A stretch of DNA of 64,000 nucleotides from Cylicocyclus nassatus (GCA_958299035.1 CATQJL010000223.1:54356302-54420301); one strand, 5' to 3'. Shown: positions 49,670 through 61,090, counted from the stretch's first letter. Notes: a model not told the origin generated them from the letters alone. Numbers and translations: made by a program.

Positions 49670-51010
49670 GTCCAGTAAGTGATCAAGGAGAAGAAAGAAG
49701 CATTCAAAGCCTGGCAGCGCTCACGCTCAGATAAGCACCTCCGTCGATATCGAGAACAGAACTCGAAGGCGATGCACGCGGTAGCCGAAGCAAAGGAAGC
49801 GAAGGACCTGCTGGAGCTAACATGGTCTACCAACTGGCCGCTGCATGACATCGAGCGAAGCAGGACATCGACCACGTCATGCCCATTGAGGACGCAGAGA
49901 GCGACCTCCTGACGAAGCCGAGGGCAATGCTCAAGCGGTGTGAATACTACAAAGGTCTATTTAATGAGGAGTTCCCGCACCCGTTAGTACCGCAAGGAGC
50001 CCCCACATTTGGACCGGTATCTCGGATCGAGGAGGCAGAAGTTGTGCAGGTACTGAGGAAGATGTCCAGCGGAAAAGCCGCGGGACCCGACGACATACCT
50101 GCTGAAGTGTGGAAGATGATGGGGCAGCGTGGAGCGGCATATCTCACATCGCTCTTTAACCGCATTATCGTCGACGGACAGTTGCCATGAATCTGGACTA
50201 CGAGTGTTACAGCCCCTATCTGGAAGGAGAAGGGCGACGTCAGCGACTGTTCAACATATCGACCAATACGGTTGCTATGCCACACGATGAAGATCTTCGA
50301 ACGACTCATCGACGCGCATTCGAAGTATAGTGGAGGTCACCCCGAATCAGTGCGGCTTTGTAAAAGGATCTGGCACCATCAAAGCCATCCACGCAGTACG
50401 ATTGCTAATGGAAAGGCATTTGGAGAAACGGATTCCGATTCATTTCGCATTCCTGAATTTAGAAAAGGCATTTGATCGGATACCACACGGGCTGATCTGG
50501 TATGCGCTGAGATCACACGACGTCCCAGAAGAGTACGTTCGTTGGATCAAACCCTCTGTACGAACACGACGGGCGCCATACGCTGTGCAGTGGGAACGTC
50601 AACGCCATTTCCAATCCAAGTCGGAGTACATCAAGGATCGGCGCTATCACCGCTTCTCTTTGTACCGTGCATGGACACGGTGACCAAGGACATTAAGCTG
50701 CCGCATCCGTGGACGCTCCTTTATGCAGACGACGTCGAGCTAGTAAGCGGATCGAGACAAGAGCTTGAAGAGGCGACTGAAGAGATGGAAGACACGATTA
50801 GCGGAATATGGGCTGCGCTTGAACGTAGCAAAGACCGAGTACCTGGAATGCGGAGAACAAACCGATGGTACTACCATCAGCATCGATGGGCAGCCGCTGA
50901 AGAAGGTCACGATACTCAAATACCTGGGCTCCCGAGTGACGTCGGATTGCACACGATCACTGATGCTCGTGTTAGGACGAACGCGGCGTGGCTATAATGG
51001 CGACAAGTAA
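49670..51010 (+). pseudogene. RTE reverse transcriptase domain
   Basis: LRKMSSGKAAGPDDIPAEVW (block 1, ~50055-50115), a stop at 50188, TPNQCGFVKGSGTIKAIHAV and NLEKAFDRIPHGLIW (~50330-50500, catalytic D), VGVHQGSALSPLLF (~50615) and LLYADDVELVSGS with the YADD motif (~50720). GEQTDGTTISIDGQ and KVTILKYLGSRVT (~50850-50940) are the thumb region. All three catalytic Asp are visible, but in at least three frames. Confidence 0.8.
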
Positions 51011-51060
51011 CAGGAGTACTCTGCGACCGACGAATTCCGTTGTATCTCAAGTCGAAAGTG

Positions 51061-51436
51061 GGGGGCGCTCGTTACGTGCGGGCTGCCCATTGGAAAACGT
51101 CGCAACGCGGCAGCGCGCGGGGAGAAGTAGTGCAGCAAACTTGTCAAATCTATACACCTAGATCATCAATGCTTCTTCTATACTGTTAGTCTTTTACATT
51201 CAACAGTTTATGTCTTTTTTGTCCTCCAAAGTGCTAATTTTACAGGTTTTGTGGGGTAACTTCAAATAATTAAGCAAAACTAATATGGGAATAGTCTGTG
51301 AACCTCAACAAAGGATGAGAGATTGAGAAAGTGTGTGCTGAGAATCATGCTAGCCGAATTTCCTGAGTGCGGTCACTGGCAGCCTGTCGCGCGCGACGTT
51401 TTCCAATGGGCAGTCCGCACGTAACGATACGCACCC
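51061..51436. mobile_element. 376-bp MULE-type MITE inside the RTE
   Basis: Inverted ends GGGGGCGCTCGTTACGTGCG / CGCACGTAACGATACGCACCC-like sequence, continuing through CTGCCCATTGGAAAACGTCG. Flanked by an exact 10-bp duplication GTCGAAAGTG (51051-51060, 51437-51446). A 9-11 bp target and GGG-starting ends fit Mutator-like elements. Removing it restores the RTE junction LKSKVYRTVV. Confidence 0.75.
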
Positions 51437-51878
51437 GTCGAAAGTGTATCGGACTGTGGTAAGAGTCGCACTGTACGGAGCCGAATGTTGGCCAGCAACC
51501 AGGAAACACGAGCAGATCCTGAGCACGATGGAGACGCGAATGATAAGATGGATACTTGGCCTAACGAGAAGAAACTGCGTCACGAACAACGATGTACGAC
51601 ACATTTTCGGAGTTGCACCTATCGCAGATAAGATGCGAGGTGCCAGATTACGATGGTATGGTTACGTTTTACGAAGTGAAGATAATGCAGTAGTTAAAGC
51701 AGCACTTCGTCTAGATCTACAGGAGAAGAGACCACGTGGCCGGCCAAAGCAACGCTGGTTGGACACCATTCGAAACGACCTGCATATTGCGAAGCTCAAA
51801 CGACAAGAAGCAGCTGATCGAGTCAACTGGAAGCAAAAATGCACCACCGCCGACCCTGCCTCTGCGGGACAATGGTGA
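51437..51878 (+). pseudogene. RTE C-terminal segment
   Basis: Resumes after the MITE: VYRTVVRVALYGAECWPATR, ETRMIRWILGLTRR, GVAPIADKMRGARLRWYGYV and RPRGRPKQRWLDTIRNDL, ending in TGA at 51876. Continuous reading frame of 144 codons. Conserved in RTE-type elements after RT; likely nucleic-acid binding. Confidence 0.75.
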
Positions 51879-52205
51879 AGATAAAGAAGAAGAAGGAAAA
51901 GAATGCATCGCCTTGATCAGTGAGCTCGCTCCGTTCCTGGATTTATGCAAATTTTGCTCTCAACTCCCGTGGACCGACCTCATTCATCGCAGAGCGCACA
52001 TCAGCTGGTAGTGGTCTCTAGCAAATCTTATCGGCTAATGAGCTATGTTTTAGGCTAGACAGAAGTTTAATCTAATTCTCAAATCTTTTCCTGCGATGGT
52101 TGAGATGTTTTATGGGGTAAATCTAAATGTTCTATGCTTTATAGAGTCTGATGAAGGCGACTAAACCGAAACTTTAGCCGAATAAACGGTTTAACAATCC
52201 TGGTT

Positions 52206-53905
52206 CCGGCTACAGCAACATCAAATTTGACCATATGCCAAGATTTATGGATGGGTTGAACATGGAATATCTTCAATCTATTGAGCTGCTCGGAAATTAA
52301 TGTCCGTTTTGATTTTAATCGCAATAAGTCATACACTTCTCATTTTCAAATAAACTGCAAAGTACCATTCGATAGAGCAAAGCAAGCTCTACAAGGTGCG
52401 ATGTTGATTTTGCAACAGCTCTCATCCACCTTGAGTTTCGAGCCAGAAACTAAAAATACTCAACTGCCCGAAAAATCGAGAAAAATCATAATGCGTTTAA
52501 TAAAAAGCTTACAAAAACTCTAATTTGCTCACGTAAACACTACCTGTTAGAACATCTATATACGCCGTTGCCGTATTTTTTCCTTCGTTAGATATCAAGA
52601 AAATTGCCAAAGTGATGCTGTGCTGTCCCCACATAAGTGGTTGTACACTACAAACTTCGGTACAAGCGCAAGTTTCAGCTCTTTACAAAATTTAATTCTC
52701 GAGGAATACCAAATATACAGGGTGTTTGAAAAGTTCGTGTCCTCAAGTACTTCCAGTTCAAATTTTGACGCGCTTTTTGTTCTATTATGCTCATTAGGCC
52801 TAGAAACCATTAATTCAGTGAAATTAGCTTTCCTTTTGGTTTTTAGTTTTTTTAATTAGATTGAAACACATCAATATAGCTTTCCAAACCACTTTTCTTG
52901 AAACGCTTGTTACAAAGAAGGAAACATGATTCACAGAAAACTAGGTGTACATTCTGAAAGCTCTTTCTTTAAGGTGTCTTACATGTGATTTTAATTTTCG
53001 TAGAAATAAGTTCGTTTTTGAAATACAGTGCCTTGAAATAAAGAAATCGAGTTTCAGGATTTTTCGTCAACAAAGCACTGCACCGAAATTTTTAAAATTT
53101 TATCTTTAAAACCTTTACAAGCGTGCAAAATTTTTGAAATCAAGTACAACGAAGGTCAGAGAGTTGTACTTGTTTTCAAATACAAATACATGTTGAAATA
53201 AGACCTCCAAATTTTTTTAAACTAAAAAAAATTTCCACGCAAACCGGTGCCGCGACTGTCTGCTGTGATTCAGCACATGAAAAAATCTTTGTTAGTAAGC
53301 TACTGAAGGACTTTTGTTATAAGAAGAAAGTGTAACTCTAGGACTATTTGTAGTAAAAAAAACGAAAAGCTGTTTTTCTTTTTCGGGGTTGAAAAAAAAA
53401 AAGAACCAAACAGATAACGCACTCTTCAAGGAAGCTGAAAAAATTGTCTACTTCGGAATTTTTTAGGGCAAAAAATATTTTTCTTTGTTGACTCAGTGGT
53501 TTCTAGGTTTAGCGAACACACATAGCAAAAATCGAGTTAGCATTCGCAGTTGAAGTGCTTAAGGACACGAACTTTTCAAACACCCTGTAGCTTTCCCTAG
53601 TCAGGTGGTCCAAGCTATTTGAATTTGTCATACGTGAGCCAATTAGAATTTCTGTAGGATTCCTATGTACTAAATTACAATTTTTCTCGCTATTTCGGAC
53701 AGTCGAAATCTTTTGATTATCGGCTTGAACTCGAGATGGATGAAAGCTGTTGCAAAATCAACATCGCATCTTGTAGAGCTTGCTTTGCTCTATCGAACGG
53801 TCCTTTGAAACCTATTTAGAAAAAAGAAGTTCATGACTTATTGCGATTGAAATTCAAAACGGACATAAATTTCCGGACGTCTAATACACGCTGATCACGA
53901 AAATA
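52206..53905. mobile_element. inverted-repeat element hosting a second TIR element
   Basis: Arms at about 52296-52450 and 53735-53873 are inverted copies (AAGCAAGCTCTACAAGGTGC, TTTTGCAACAGCTCTCATCC and complements; AATGTCCGTTTTGA and complement). The element outline is uncertain because ends are diverged. It is split by the TIR element at 52718-53587. No coding sequence; the plus-strand frame at 52281-52523 reads through the arm. Confidence 0.5.
52718..53587. mobile_element. 870-bp Tc1/mariner-type TIR element
   Basis: Ends CAGGGTGTTTGAAAAGTTCG / CGAACTTTTCAAACACCCTG with a further match TGTCCTCAAG / CTTAAGGACA, TA on both sides (52716-52717, 53588-53589). Interior AT-rich, without transposase that I can recognise. 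Confidence 0.7.
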
Positions 53906-54232
53906 CAGGTTTCCAACCGAAGACTTTTAGTAAGAGAGGAAAACGTTGCATTTAATAAGAGTCGTCCGCTACTTTGCTAACGAATTACACTGCGTACGAT
54001 ACGTTTTTAGTGTTCGCCGCGACGTCACTACGCAGCGAAGTCTAGCCCGACCTTAGAGAAGAAGGTTCGCGTTATCGCTTCAGCACAGTTTCCCGTTCTG
54101 AATTTCTGAGTATTCGCGATGGGGATCTGGACTCTAGATTATTTGAACTTTATTTTTTCACTAGTTGGTAATACTGTCCTGTTTGAACCAATAAAACGCA
54201 TAACTAACCTTTTCACAAACGAGACTCAAGAC
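53906..54232. other. unassigned
   Basis: Single-copy looking spacer up to the 8-bp duplication CTCAAGAC at 54225-54232. Confidence 0.3.
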
Positions 54233-55775
54233 CAGAGGTGCGATAGCTGGAGCCGGGCCCCTGAAAAGTGAAGGTGGTTCCAGCTACCACTGGCCGGCCA
54301 AAAGTGAAGGTGGTAGTGCCGGACACTCACCTCTCAAAAACGTCGACCGGGGGGGGGGGGACTTCGGATAATTGAAGAACTCTGACCCAACGGTCTTCTT
54401 GAGGGCCAACAAGTGTGACCTAACAGCCCTCTTTAGGACCACAAATACGATGAGTATAGCGGCATAAAAATAAAATAAAAAGAAATAATTATGTTATTCA
54501 AATGGTCTATTTGTAAGTAAATCCCAGTTAGACTTTACGTATTTCATTAAGTAGATTTTGTTATAACGTACTGCGAATAAAGTAGGTCGATCCAGGCAGT
54601 AACCACCGAGAACCAGAATTTCAAATAATAAAATAGCGAAAAATCATGCGAAATTTCCACTGTTATAAATCTGGTGGTCGAAGATATCAGCAATTGCGAC
54701 TTCATAGGTTTTGAAGGGCTAGTGTTGTTCTACCAGTCAGTGAAAGAATTAGATCGATCTGAGCAGTACTCGCCGAGAGCGAGAATTTTAAAAAATTAAG
54801 CGATTTTAGGTTGCTTAGTGACAGCTGACGTTTAAACTCCTATAAATCTGGAATGTGAAAATATGCAATGTTGCGACTTTATAGGTTTTGTGGAGTAAGG
54901 ATTGCTCTACCGGAGTATGCCTTAGCCGTACCGATCCATTGAAATAGCGCCGAGATCCAGGGTCTTGAAAAAGCAGGTAAAAAACCGCTTTTTGAACTTC
55001 AACAGCTCATAACTTCTTCAGAATTGCATGAATCATGTTGCGACTTCATAGGTTTGATTCTTCTCATCAAGAGCTTTCAGATGATATATAGTATGTGGGG
55101 GGTTCAATGATTTTTGCGGCTCTAACCCAGGGTGGAGACTTTTCACCCCAAAGTCTCCACCTCGCCCATGTTAATGTATTGGCCGGAGACCGCCAGTGGA
55201 GACTTTGGGGTGAAAAGTCTCCACCCCCGGGCATATGCCGTGAAAGGCGCGAATCCCCCACATATTTTATATCATCTGAAAGCTCTTGATGAGAAGAATC
55301 AAATCTATGAAGTCGCAACATTGCATATTTTCACATTCCAGATTTATAGGAGTTTGAACGTCAGCTGTCACTAAGCAACCTAAAATCGCTTAATTTTTTA
55401 AAATTCTCGTTCTCGGCGGTCACTGCTCAAATCGACTCGATTCTTTCACTATCTGGTAGAACAACACTTGCTCTTCAAAACCTATAAAGTTGCAATTGCT
55501 GACATCTTCGACCACCAGATTTATAACAGTGGAAATTTCGCATGATTTTTCGCTACTTTGTCGCTCGAAATACTGGTTCTCTGCGGTTACTGCCTAGATC
55601 GACCTACTACATGGATATATGCTCTCAATACTTTTTTTTTCGTTTCTTTTGCTCATTTTCCTTCTTTTAATCTTCAGCAAAAATTTTTTTTCAAACCCAA
55701 AAGTGAAAGTGGTCACCCGGTACCAGCTCAAAAGTGAAGGTAGGCGGAGACTCGGCTCCAACTATCGCACCTCTG
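54233..55775. mobile_element. 1.54 kb hAT-type palindromic element
   Basis: Ends CAGAGGTGCGATAGCTGGAG / CTCCAACTATCGCACCTCTG with exact 8-bp duplication CTCAAGAC (54225-54232, 55776-55783). Almost the whole element is palindromic: GTAGGTCGATCCAGGCAGTA at ~54583 faces TACTGCCTAGATCGACCTAC at ~55587, and so on inward. Subterminal AAAAGTGAAGGTGGT repeats lie at both ends. The centre (~55130-55235) is a GGTGGAGACTTTTCACCCCA / GGGGTGAAAAGTCTCCACC hairpin. The paired frames at 55067-55374 are artefacts of the palindrome. Confidence 0.8.
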
Positions 55776-56017
55776 CTCAAGACTAGTTGCAGTTCCACGT
55801 AATTTTTCGTCAAAAAAGATAAAGGTTAAAGGATTCGGAGCCTTTAGTACCTTCTGCGGGCTTACGCCGAACACTTTCTGCTTCATAGTCGAAGAAGCAA
55901 CTAAAGGCGTGCAGGCTTTTTACAGTGACTTGTGCGAGGGCCAACCGATTCTAAAGTCCGTGCTTTTTCCTCCCTGATTGCACAAATACTTACCTTTCGG
56001 GTAATAGAGGCTTGCTT
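55776..56017. other. unassigned
   Basis: No supported feature. Confidence 0.25.
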
Positions 56018-56089
56018 GGCCTAGGGACGGGATCGGACTACTTAGTCATAACGGCATCTCATACCACTGCGCCACTCTTCCCTTTTCGC
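56018..56089 (-). repeat. tRNA-like sequence (SINE head or pseudo-tRNA)
   Basis: Minus strand: an A-box-like GTGGCGCAGTGGTATGAG and, ~24 bp later, a B-box-like AGTCCGATCCCG. Spacing between the boxes is about 9 bp shorter than in a normal tRNA and the acceptor ends do not pair, so it is not a functional tRNA; a tRNA-derived SINE is likely. Confidence 0.35.
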
Positions 56090-56539
56090 TGTTTCAGCAC
56101 TTGAAATTTCAATTTCCAGCGATAAACTGCATGACTGAGTACTTTACAGTTTGGCAGGGCAGAATTCTTTATCAGAGCACAGCAAGTTCAAATGATTTCG
56201 CTCTCAAACATGCAACTGGTAATCTGTAATGAATTGAGGCTGGATTATATAGTCAGTACTATAATCGCCGAATACCACTTGACAATGTCACCAAAACATC
56301 AACTGTCACGCGGGTCTTTAGAGGAACGGAGTTGTGCACGTTGAGGATATCTCAAACTTGGGTAATTAAACCTTTATTAACAAATATAAAATTCAAATAA
56401 ACGATATTGCAAGCGGGCTATAATACCAGCTTAACATGAGATTCTGATTATGGCAAAACGTTAGGGATAAAATTCTTGATATGTTTTGGTCTACCTGAAC
56501 TGAAAGCAAATAAAGGCACTAAGATTGAAAGTGAATATA
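56090..56539. other. unassigned
   Basis: No supported feature. Confidence 0.25.
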
Positions 56540-57341
56540 ATAGGTTGGCACATAAGTTTTGCAACCTTGTCCATTACTTCTTTCTCTATGAATGAGGCGC
56601 AATCAAATTTTGATATTATGTAGACTCGGAAGTGCGCTATAAATCTGCGCAAACCGTTTGATTTTTTGTGGCAAAATGGAAAAGATCTGCGTATTCTCCT
56701 CAAAGCAGTCAAAATTGAGGTTTTATGGTTTTTTTTAGCAAAGATGAAGACCTACGAAAGTAAGTCAACCAAATTCAACCGGAACTGTGGGCAAAATATT
56801 CTCAGAGGGTGGCTACTGAACCCAGCGAAAAAACAATTGTAATTCATTGTTGAATGGAAATCTGGCGATTTCATAAACTCAAACAAGTCAAATGCGTCAA
56901 AGTAGCTTGGATAATTCATCAATGCTAGAGAGTCAGAATAGTCGAATATTGGCGAAACTTTGCACGATGGGATAACTTGACATGCTGAATACGAATATCA
57001 TATTCAACTGTTGTCAGAGTCAAAAATTAGCCTAGTGATTTTTTGTAAGTCAACTTTTTTGTAGCAAAATAATTTTTTCAAGCAAAATGAATATCATTTT
57101 CGTTATCAGGATGTCGAATAACCCCCTTAGACCAAGTTTCACCCTAATCCGTGTCAATTCCTTTTTCTTTCCCATTCAAAAATTGCCTTACCGTAACTCT
57201 CGAACGTGATGTTGGAATACGGCAGGAATGGTTGCTTTCGCTGTTAACACGATACTCATCATAATACCAGAAAATGGAAGCGCCACATCGCAAAACACAC
57301 GAGTTATAATAAAAAGTTGCAAAACTTATGTGCCAACCTAA
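56540..57341. mobile_element. 802-bp mariner-type element, TTAGGTTGGCACATAAGTTT ends
   Basis: Ends (A)TAGGTTGGCACATAAGTTTT and AAAACTTATGTGCCAACCTAA, TA on both sides (56538-56539, 57342-57343). Not a full palindrome: apart from the ends, the interior is unique and holds short frames (WKSGDFINSNKSNASKVAW, ~56850-56910) that may be worn mariner transposase, which I cannot confirm. Confidence 0.65.
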
Positions 57342-57343
57342 TA

Positions 57344-58193
57344 AGACACCATCAAATGAGATAAAGCAATGATAACCCAATAACGCTTGAGTCAAGAACG
57401 AGGAGGAGGCCGCCAGCTGCGGCGGCCCCTTTCTTTTTACTTGTTCCTTGGCGCAGCTGCAGCCGTACAAATAAAGGGCTTGCCGCGCACTCAGCTCAAA
57501 GGCAATCAAAAATCAATAATCAAACCAGAATTATAGAGAAAATATAGAAATTATCGGTCGAGTTTCTCGACATAATCACATTTGTTTGATTTGTGCAGTT
57601 GCATTCACCATGTTTGTGGCCTGGGGAGGGGGGAGGGGGGAGAGTCAAAGCTATTGGCCCTAAATAGGGCCTTTCTATTAGAATTCTTAAAGCGATCAAG
57701 AGCATTATTCTTTTGAAATTATGGAGTATTGAGAGCGTAAGTGGCGTCCAAGCGGTAATGGCCTTTTGGTGCTTGTTGTTGTTAATGACAACCTCCTAAA
57801 AGTAAACTGCCTAAAATTGCTTCTTCTGATTGGTTGAACCTGTGTCCTATTATTTTCGGTTAGTGAGAAATGTTTATCAGGCAACAAAAAGAGAGGGTGG
57901 CCATCCATTACCAGAAAAAAAAGACAGGAGAAAATCGGCTTCCATCGCATGCCTGTGTGATAGTAAATTCTCTCTCTATACTGATCCCGTTATCCGTATC
58001 TCCCTGTGTACCTGCATTGAGATGACTTTGAAACACAACGCGCTACGCTGAACATCACAAAAAAACTGTAAACATCCACTTGTTTCTGAGGCCTTTCCAG
58101 GTAAAATTGGTGACTTTTGGTTAACAAGGGAATGGTCAGAAGTCGAAGTGGCCAATCTATACAAGCTGCTTACCATTCCATGCAGCATAAAAT
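57344..58193. other. unassigned; G-run and GC hairpin
   Basis: GGCCGCCAGCTGCGGCGGCC at 57408-57427 can fold as a hairpin; GGGGAGGGGGGAGGGGGGAG at ~57623 is a potential G-quadruplex. No gene. Confidence 0.35.
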
Positions 58194-58509
58194 GCTGATT
58201 TCAAATCTGTCTTCCGTATCTGCAGAGCGCCATTGTAAGCGAAGTTATGATCAGCCTCAGTGCGAAAAAAATCGTACACAAAAATTGCGAGATTAGGCAC
58301 ATTATTGCCCTTTTCGCTCACCCTTAGGTACTGGCCATATGAATTGACCTAGCTGCATGTTTTGATCTAGCACTGAGCCGGGTATGGCTCTGTACGGCCA
58401 AGTTTGCCGTTTACACACGCAATTTCTTGGCAAAATAATGGCCTCTGACGGGTTATAATTTCGTCCACAAAAGCGCTCTGCAGATAAGGAAGACAGATTT
58501 AGAGTCAGC
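58194..58509. mobile_element. 316-bp inverted-repeat MITE, copy A
   Basis: GCTGATTTCAAATCTGTCTTCC...GCAGAGCGC at the left faces GCGCTCTGCAGATAAGGAAG ACAGATTTAGAGTCAGC at the right. Middle contains ATGGCTCTGTACGGCC. Shares sequence with 59122-59446 over the whole length and ~60 bp of upstream flank. Confidence 0.55.
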
Positions 58510-59121
58510 GTCATTCACCAAAGACAAGTAAAAGACTCTGACTTGTTAAGCAGGCGAACTTCTCTTTTATTCCATATACAAAACAACTTTCTTACCATTG
58601 TGATTTGAAGTGTGGATCATTTGTTCATTCTTCGCGAAAGGAGGCTGTCTTCCATCGAGTGGTTCGAATCAATTGCGTGGCAAGAATCCTTACCAATCCA
58701 GCAAACTTCAAAGTGAGCGCAGTTCCTTCATTCTAATATTTCAATCTATGAAACACAGGGCCCCAGTAATCTCGACTAACTATCAATTCCTATAGAATGA
58801 CGCGTTTTAGCTTAAAGTTTGTTTGGTCCACTTACATGAGAGTCCTTCTCTTTCACCATTTCACGGAAAAACGTCCTCTCACTCATTGGAAAATTTGCTC
58901 CTTGAAAATACGACGAAAATTGCAGATATTAATACTGACAGTTGGCTATATACAGGCTTAGTGAGGTTGCATGCTATATGTGTACAGGCTTAGTGAGGTT
59001 GCATAAGTCATCATAATAAAGTATGCGGCGACTAACAATGGAAGAAAGTTCGCAAGGGAACTTTGAAAAGTCAGAGTGCCCATTCCAGACAGGCTCCAAG
59101 CCATTCGATGCAGAATAGAAC

Positions 59122-59446
59122 GCTGACTTCAAATCGTCTTGTATCTGCTGAACGCATCTATAGGCGAATCGAATTTGTGAGCAGCTTTTAATGCGAAAAA
59201 GTCATACATTGAGACTGCATCAACACTGCAAAACTGGACACAATATTGCCTTTCGGGCTCATTTTTAGATATGGGCCGTATGAAGCATGCAACTGCATAT
59301 TTTAGTTTAGCATTAAGCCAAACATGGCTCTGTACGGCTAAATTTGCCCTTCACCGCACAGATTTCATAGCAAATTAATGGTTTTGATGGCTTATAACTT
59401 TGTCCACAAAAGTGTTCAGCAGATAAAGAAGACAGATTAGAGTCAC
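59122..59446. mobile_element. inverted-repeat MITE, copy B
   Basis: Direct-orientation, diverged copy of 58194-58509 (GCTGACTTCAAATCG, ATGGCTCTGTACGGC, TGTCCACAAAAG, GAAGACAGATTAGAGTCA). Between the copies a 22-bp word TACAGGCTTAGTGAGGTTGCAT is repeated at ~58951 and ~58983. Confidence 0.5.
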
Positions 59447-60369
59447 CGTTTCATGCTGGCAGTGCGAGTTTCATCTGAGGCCAATTCAACAAAACACGCT
59501 TCCCTTGTTAGTTTGGACAGCTATCATATATCTTAATATAGAAACCGTTGTGACTGAAGGTGTATTGGCCGTTGTGAAGAAGTGTTTATGAGAAAGATAT
59601 GTTGCATGAATGAAATTTAAATATAAATTTTCTATATGCCAGTTGAAATGGGTAAGTCACCCTTCAATTTATATTTGTACCTAAGATGGAAGCATGGCTT
59701 CCACATTGCCGTTCCTCCATTCCCTGTGGCATGGCCCCATTAAGTCACTTAGCGCAAGCTCAGATAAAGTTTATTTTTGAGTACCAGAAAATTCTTTACT
59801 TAACCCCTTTTCTTCTTCTTCCCTTCCTTACTTTCCTCATTCTTTTAATTTATTGAACGCATATGGTTAAAATGTGGAGAAAGTATAGGCGGAGTCAGAG
59901 AAATTTATTGTGATAAACAGCAACTCTGCTTAACTACTAACGTTTGTTTATTTCCCAAATTTTCATCATAATGTACTGTGGCAACGTAAACGAGTTGAAA
60001 TAGGGGTGGTTTGTCTGCAAGTGGGCGGAACTAAAAGGCGGCGGATCGGCAAAATTGAACAGCTCGGAATTATGATACGCTAAGTCGCTTTCCCCCTCTC
60101 TCAATTTTGAAAAACAGAGCAATCTACGTCGCACAGTTGCCCTGCCTGCAGCAAAAATTGCGAAAATCCTTGCGCGCAAGCCCTTCCTGCATGCGCTCAG
60201 ACGAGCTTGCGATTTCCATCCACCGTTGGAGGCGGCATGCCACGATATTGTAACTGGAAGGGTCTGGCACCGACTCTGCGTTTCTAACGTTAGCGTAAAC
60301 TGTACCACTCGTCCACATTCAAAAGAAGGGCCAAAACCCCGTTACCATCATTTTCAAGCTCCCTAAAGT
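59447..60369. other. unassigned; open frames on both strands at 60000-60320
   Basis: 60040-60320 is GC-richer and open in several frames on both strands. None shows splice sites or a domain. Confidence 0.3.
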
Positions 60370-60651
60370 GGATGTTTGGCATCAGCGCCTCGGACCCCAA
60401 AGAGATTTTCGCGTATTTGCTAACAGAAGAGGTGCTAGGGCAGTCAGTGAAGGTGCGGACTTTCAATAATTATCTGATTGAAGTGGGATGAGCCTTGGCT
60501 AATGCTTTCACGGTTTTGCTTTGGCTCATAAAAATTTCAAAGTGAACCCTGACAAGTTCTTGGCTTCTGAGTGGGCAGAGCTTGCAGTTGCGCGGGTGAA
60601 GTCCCTATTTTATGGGAAGAAATTGGATTTTTGGGAGAGCCGAAAGTAAAT
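60370..60651 (+). pseudogene. coding-like relic, unrecognised
   Basis: Plus strand, two frames: SDPKEIFAYLLTEEVLGQSV followed by KVRTFNNYLIEVG (60388-60489) and, after a frameshift, HGFALAHKNFKVNPDKFLAS followed by EWAELAVARVKSLFYGKK to a TAA at ~60649. Codon use looks coding-like and the two parts read as one protein. The family is unknown to me; a retroelement or host pseudogene are both possible. Confidence 0.35.
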
Positions 60652-61090
60652 TGTACTTGAAAAATCAACAATTTTATTCGTTGTTTGTTTCATAGAATAT
60701 GAAATTGCGAAACCGATAACTCGTTAAAATTGATATTCTACAGATCGCAAAATCACACCTATAAAACCTATATTCTTGAGTATTATGACCGCAAACGGTA
60801 AGACCTGTTCGTTATGATCCCGAATTAATACCTTTTTTGCTTCTTCTCTATCAAATATATGATTTGGGATTCTTGGCATCGGAATCTGCTAATTTACAAA
60901 GCTTTGGCTGTGTGCGAATTGTAAATTGTAAGTATTCCGACTATAAGTTTTAGCTCATTTAGTAACTCCGTTGTAAGTTTTTATTCTGCTCACTTTAAAA
61001 TGTCTTTGTTTGAGCAAAACTGGAGTTATCTCTAGGTCACAAATATTTTGTAGATATTCATGCACTAGTTAACTGACTGGATCGCATGTA
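60652..61090. other. unassigned
   Basis: AT-rich; no supported feature. Confidence 0.25.

Larger units (their letters stand above)
48584..51900 (+). mobile_element. full-length RTE-type LINE with 15-bp target duplication
   Basis: Flanked by GAATGCATCGCCTTG on both sides (48569-48583, 51901-51915). Encodes endonuclease, RT and C-terminal region in order; the 3' end is a short A/G-rich repeat (GATAAAGAAGAAGAAGGAAAA), typical of RTE elements. Frameshifts and stops interrupt the ORF, so it is inactive. A MULE-type MITE is inserted at 51061. Confidence 0.85.
47060..52205 (+). mobile_element. Penelope-like element, C-terminal part, split by nested insertions
   Basis: The element begins with the segment just upstream of the GIY-YIG domain (FLPFISDEKSKDIS, 47070) and ends with a tail at ~52148-52200 (CTGATGAAGGCGACTAAACC then GAAACTTTAGCCGAATAAAC). 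It is interrupted by a TIR element (47477-48493) and by a complete RTE (48584-51900). Across the RTE insertion the frame reads WISSRNPKMN before and ISELAPFLDLCKF after, a conserved C-terminal Penelope-like segment. The RT half is absent upstream. Confidence 0.6.

Noticed and set aside
55067..55374. Near-identical frames on both strands
   Set aside because: Consequence of the hAT palindrome centre.
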